Below are positions 5,764-7,189 of a stretch of 7,189 nucleotides of DNA, piece by piece. Each line of letters begins with the position of its first letter. The stretch's first letter is position 1. The position numbers were made by a program, and so were the translations under genes. Under the pieces are notes generated by a model, which made no database searches, was not told the DNA's origin, and saw only the letters and a list, made by a program, of their open reading frames with translations. The DNA is from Pseudomonadota bacterium (GTDB lineage Bacteria; Pseudomonadota; Gammaproteobacteria; Arenicellales; UBA868): positions 1 through 7,189 of the forward strand of contig JABJIU010000252.1 of assembly GCA_018661145.1 (NCBI GenBank), given 5' to 3'.

Positions 5764-6243
5764 ATGAGCGAAAAGAACCTAACCATCATTGCAACCAAGG
5801 GAACCCTCGACTGGGCTTACCCCCCCTTTATCCTGTCTTCAACTGCGGCCGCGTTGGGTTACAACGTGACGATGTTCTTCACCTTTTACGGTTTGCAATT
5901 GCTGAAAAAAGATCTGAGTCTTTCAGTGAGTCCGCTTGGTAATCCTGGAATGCCGATGCCGATGGGCATGGACAAGTGGTTTCCCGTACTGGGCACCGCG
6001 ATTCCAGGGATGCAGGCGATGATGACCGGCATGATGAAAAACACCATCAAATCCAAAGGGGTTGCAAGCGTTGCGGAACTACGCAATCTCTGTCTGGAGG
6101 CTGACGTCAAAATGATCGGCTGCCAGATGACCATCGACCTCTTCGACTTCAAGCACGAGGACCTGATCGACGAGATTGACCTTGGAGGTGCGGCAACCTA
6201 CTTTGAGCACGCCGGGGAATCTGATGTCAATCTCTTCATCTAA
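5764..6243 (+). CDS. DsrE2-like (DsrE/DsrF/DrsH superfamily, PF13686 type) sulfur transfer protein
   Basis: This 159-residue protein is a probable sulfurtransferase partner of TusA. It shows the family motif MFFTFYGLQLL (37-47) after the first beta-alpha unit, a central loop, and the conserved Cys segment KMIGCQMTIDLF (116-127), where Cys120 is the expected persulfide site. Cys110 lies ten residues earlier. The loop between (63-91) is very Met-rich, GMPMPMGM then PGMQAMMTGMM, and moderately hydrophobic, which may reflect membrane association reported for some DsrE2 proteins. The ATG at 5764 has GGAGG 6 nt upstream. Usual rhd-tusA-dsrE2 clusters include a rhodanese, which is absent here. Whether this is strictly DsrE2 or a DsrE3-type relative needs a tree; sulfur-transfer function is likely from family and context. 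Confidence 0.85.
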   Translation: MSEKNLTIIATKGTLDWAYPPFILSSTAAALGYNVTMFFTFYGLQLLKKDLSLSVSPLGNPGMPMPMGMDKWFPVLGTAIPGMQAMMTGMMKNTIKSKGVASVAELRNLCLEADVKMIGCQMTIDLFDFKHEDLIDEIDLGGAATYFEHAGESDVNLFI

Positions 6244-6284
6244 TCCCTCGTACCCGGGGAGCAAATAACCGACCGAGGTTAGCC

Positions 6285-6315
6285 GGGGGCAACATCCCGA
6301 CATCTTGAGGCCCCC
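6285..6315. terminator. Possible shared terminator between convergent genes
   Basis: GGGGGC (6285-6290) and GCCCCC (6310-6315) form perfect 6-bp arms around a 19-nt loop between the ends of the dsrE2-like gene and the convergent oxygenase gene. No T-run follows on either side, so this would not be a classical intrinsic terminator. It is listed as the only candidate structure in this short gap. Confidence 0.22.
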
Positions 6316-6317
6316 AC

Positions 6318-6902
6318 TCAGGCGAAACAGACCCAGGTAGTCGCGATGTACTTGTGACCGGCGCCAACCGTTTCCCCCTGATGCAGGTGGGTCCAGAATG
6401 GTGGAAACAGCAGCAGTTTTCCCGCCTCTGGGCGCACTTGAACTTGCTGATGAAAGAACTCGGTAGCACCGCCCGGTTCAGACAACGTATTGAGATACCA
6501 GATGGCCACGAGCTGGCGCTGGCTGATCGGGCCCGGGCCGCTGTCGACGTGCCAGCGATAAAACTCTCCTGGCGCACTTCGCTGCAACTGATAACCCATA
6601 TCCCTAAACGCGTTGCTTGAGAAAAAGGGGTGTAAACCGCTTAGCAGAGAAAGGCCGTGCTGCAATGACTTGAGCAACCTCTCGTCAACGTCCCGCCACT
6701 GCGCAAGTCCAGTGATCCGAAGGTCCGTCGAACGCTTTATCGTGTCATCGACCACAGCCCCCAGACCCATCGCACCCTGATGGTGTTGATCTGTTGCGGA
6801 TTCAAAACGAGCGATCACCTGCTGGCAAAAGTCCGGATCCAGCGCGTTCGGCAACGCGTAAACAAAACTGCCCGGCTGCAATTCAGAAAATTTTTCAGAC
6901 AC
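6318..6902 (-). CDS. 2-oxoglutarate/Fe(II)-dependent oxygenase, prolyl-4-hydroxylase-like
   Basis: The 194-residue product is a single double-stranded beta-helix domain. Iron ligands are H118 and D120 in YRWHVDSGP and a distal His, best H174 in FWTHLHQGE (followed by the usual x-G). K184 in HKYIATTW, ten residues on, is positioned to bind the 2-oxoglutarate carboxylate. Enzymes of this group hydroxylate proteins or small molecules using O2; the substrate cannot be deduced. GTG at 6902 is taken as start because the frame has a stop five codons upstream and the domain begins about residue 12; no clear ribosome site precedes it. It follows the nitrilase-family gene by 12 nt and is probably translated by coupling to it. 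Confidence 0.85.
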   Translation of the reverse strand: MSEKFSELQPGSFVYALPNALDPDFCQQVIARFESATDQHHQGAMGLGAVVDDTIKRSTDLRITGLAQWRDVDERLLKSLQHGLSLLSGLHPFFSSNAFRDMGYQLQRSAPGEFYRWHVDSGPGPISQRQLVAIWYLNTLSEPGGATEFFHQQVQVRPEAGKLLLFPPFWTHLHQGETVGAGHKYIATTWVCFA

Positions 6903-6914
6903 AGGACGCGCGTG

Positions 6915-7189
6915 CTAACCCTTAAGCACCCTGTGCTCAAGCGCCGGAAACTGCCGGCGCCGTTGTGCCACGTCGGCACGATTGAGGCGGGCGAAGATCA
7001 CGCCTGGATCGCTGGCACGCTCGGCAACAATCTCTCCCCATGGATCAATAATCAGGCTGTGACCAAACGTCCGTCGGCCACTGGGGTGTTCACCGACCTG
7101 AGCCGGCGCGATCACCCACGCCAGGTTTTCTATCGCCCGGGCCCGTAGCAACGTATGCCAGTGTGCCTGCCCTGTTGGCACCGTAAAAG
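6915..7189 (-). CDS. Carbon-nitrogen hydrolase (nitrilase superfamily, NIT2-like), C-terminal part only
   Basis: The gene enters from the right edge and its last 90 codons are visible. They read FTVPTG, then AHWHTLLRARAIEN, VIAPAQVGEH, GRRTFGHSLIIDPWGE and the closing strand VIFARLN, the standard C-terminal portion of Nit/omega-amidase-type hydrolases such as those acting on deaminated glutathione or alpha-keto amides. The catalytic Glu-Lys-Cys residues lie mostly outside the window, so activity and specificity cannot be judged. TAG at 6917-6915 is in the same frame as the downstream oxygenase gene and only four sense codons separate it from that gene's GTG start. Confidence 0.9.
   Translation of the reverse strand, partial: FTVPTGQAHWHTLLRARAIENLAWVIAPAQVGEHPSGRRTFGHSLIIDPWGEIVAERASDPGVIFARLNRADVAQRRRQFPALEHRVLKG

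Overview
The window looks like a chromosomal stretch from a sulfur-oxidising proteobacterium, most likely a gammaproteobacterium. The reasons are a soxXYZA thiosulfate-oxidation cluster, a BepA-type M48 protease with TPR repeats, a TusA-DsrE2-like sulfur relay pair, and strong GGAGG-type ribosome sites throughout. Genus cannot be told from this piece. About 90% of it is coding, and I see no mobile element, CRISPR array or RNA gene.

Minus strand, 3815 down to 1. bepA (outer-membrane quality-control protease) is followed by a separate sox transcription unit in the order soxX, soxY, soxZ, soxA; soxA runs off the left edge. A stem-loop at 2309-2333 and an AT-rich tandem operator-like array at 2214-2268 separate bepA from soxX, so sox probably has its own regulated promoter. 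SoxXA is the c-type cytochrome that couples thiosulfate oxidatively to the Cys of SoxY held in the SoxYZ carrier. soxB and soxCD are not in the window.

Plus strand, 3957 to 6243. A subgroup Ic (PF12897-type) aspartate aminotransferase-like gene diverges from bepA. After a 244-bp gap with a possible promoter and a small dyad come tusA and a DsrE2-like gene, spaced and oriented as an operon. These two would carry sulfane sulfur in the cytoplasm or at the membrane, complementing the periplasmic Sox proteins.

Minus strand, 7189 down to 6318. The C-terminal part of a nitrilase-superfamily amidase is followed after 12 nt by a small 2-oxoglutarate/Fe(II) oxygenase of unknown substrate, which converges on the dsrE2-like gene.

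The protein-coding content belongs to known families. The least explained signals are non-coding: two inverted repeats, each with an 8-nt spacer, carrying a 14-bp direct repeat at exactly 30-bp phase upstream of soxX; structured RNA candidates between soxX and soxY; a GC-rich palindrome enclosing a putative divergent promoter; and a dyad in the long tusA leader.
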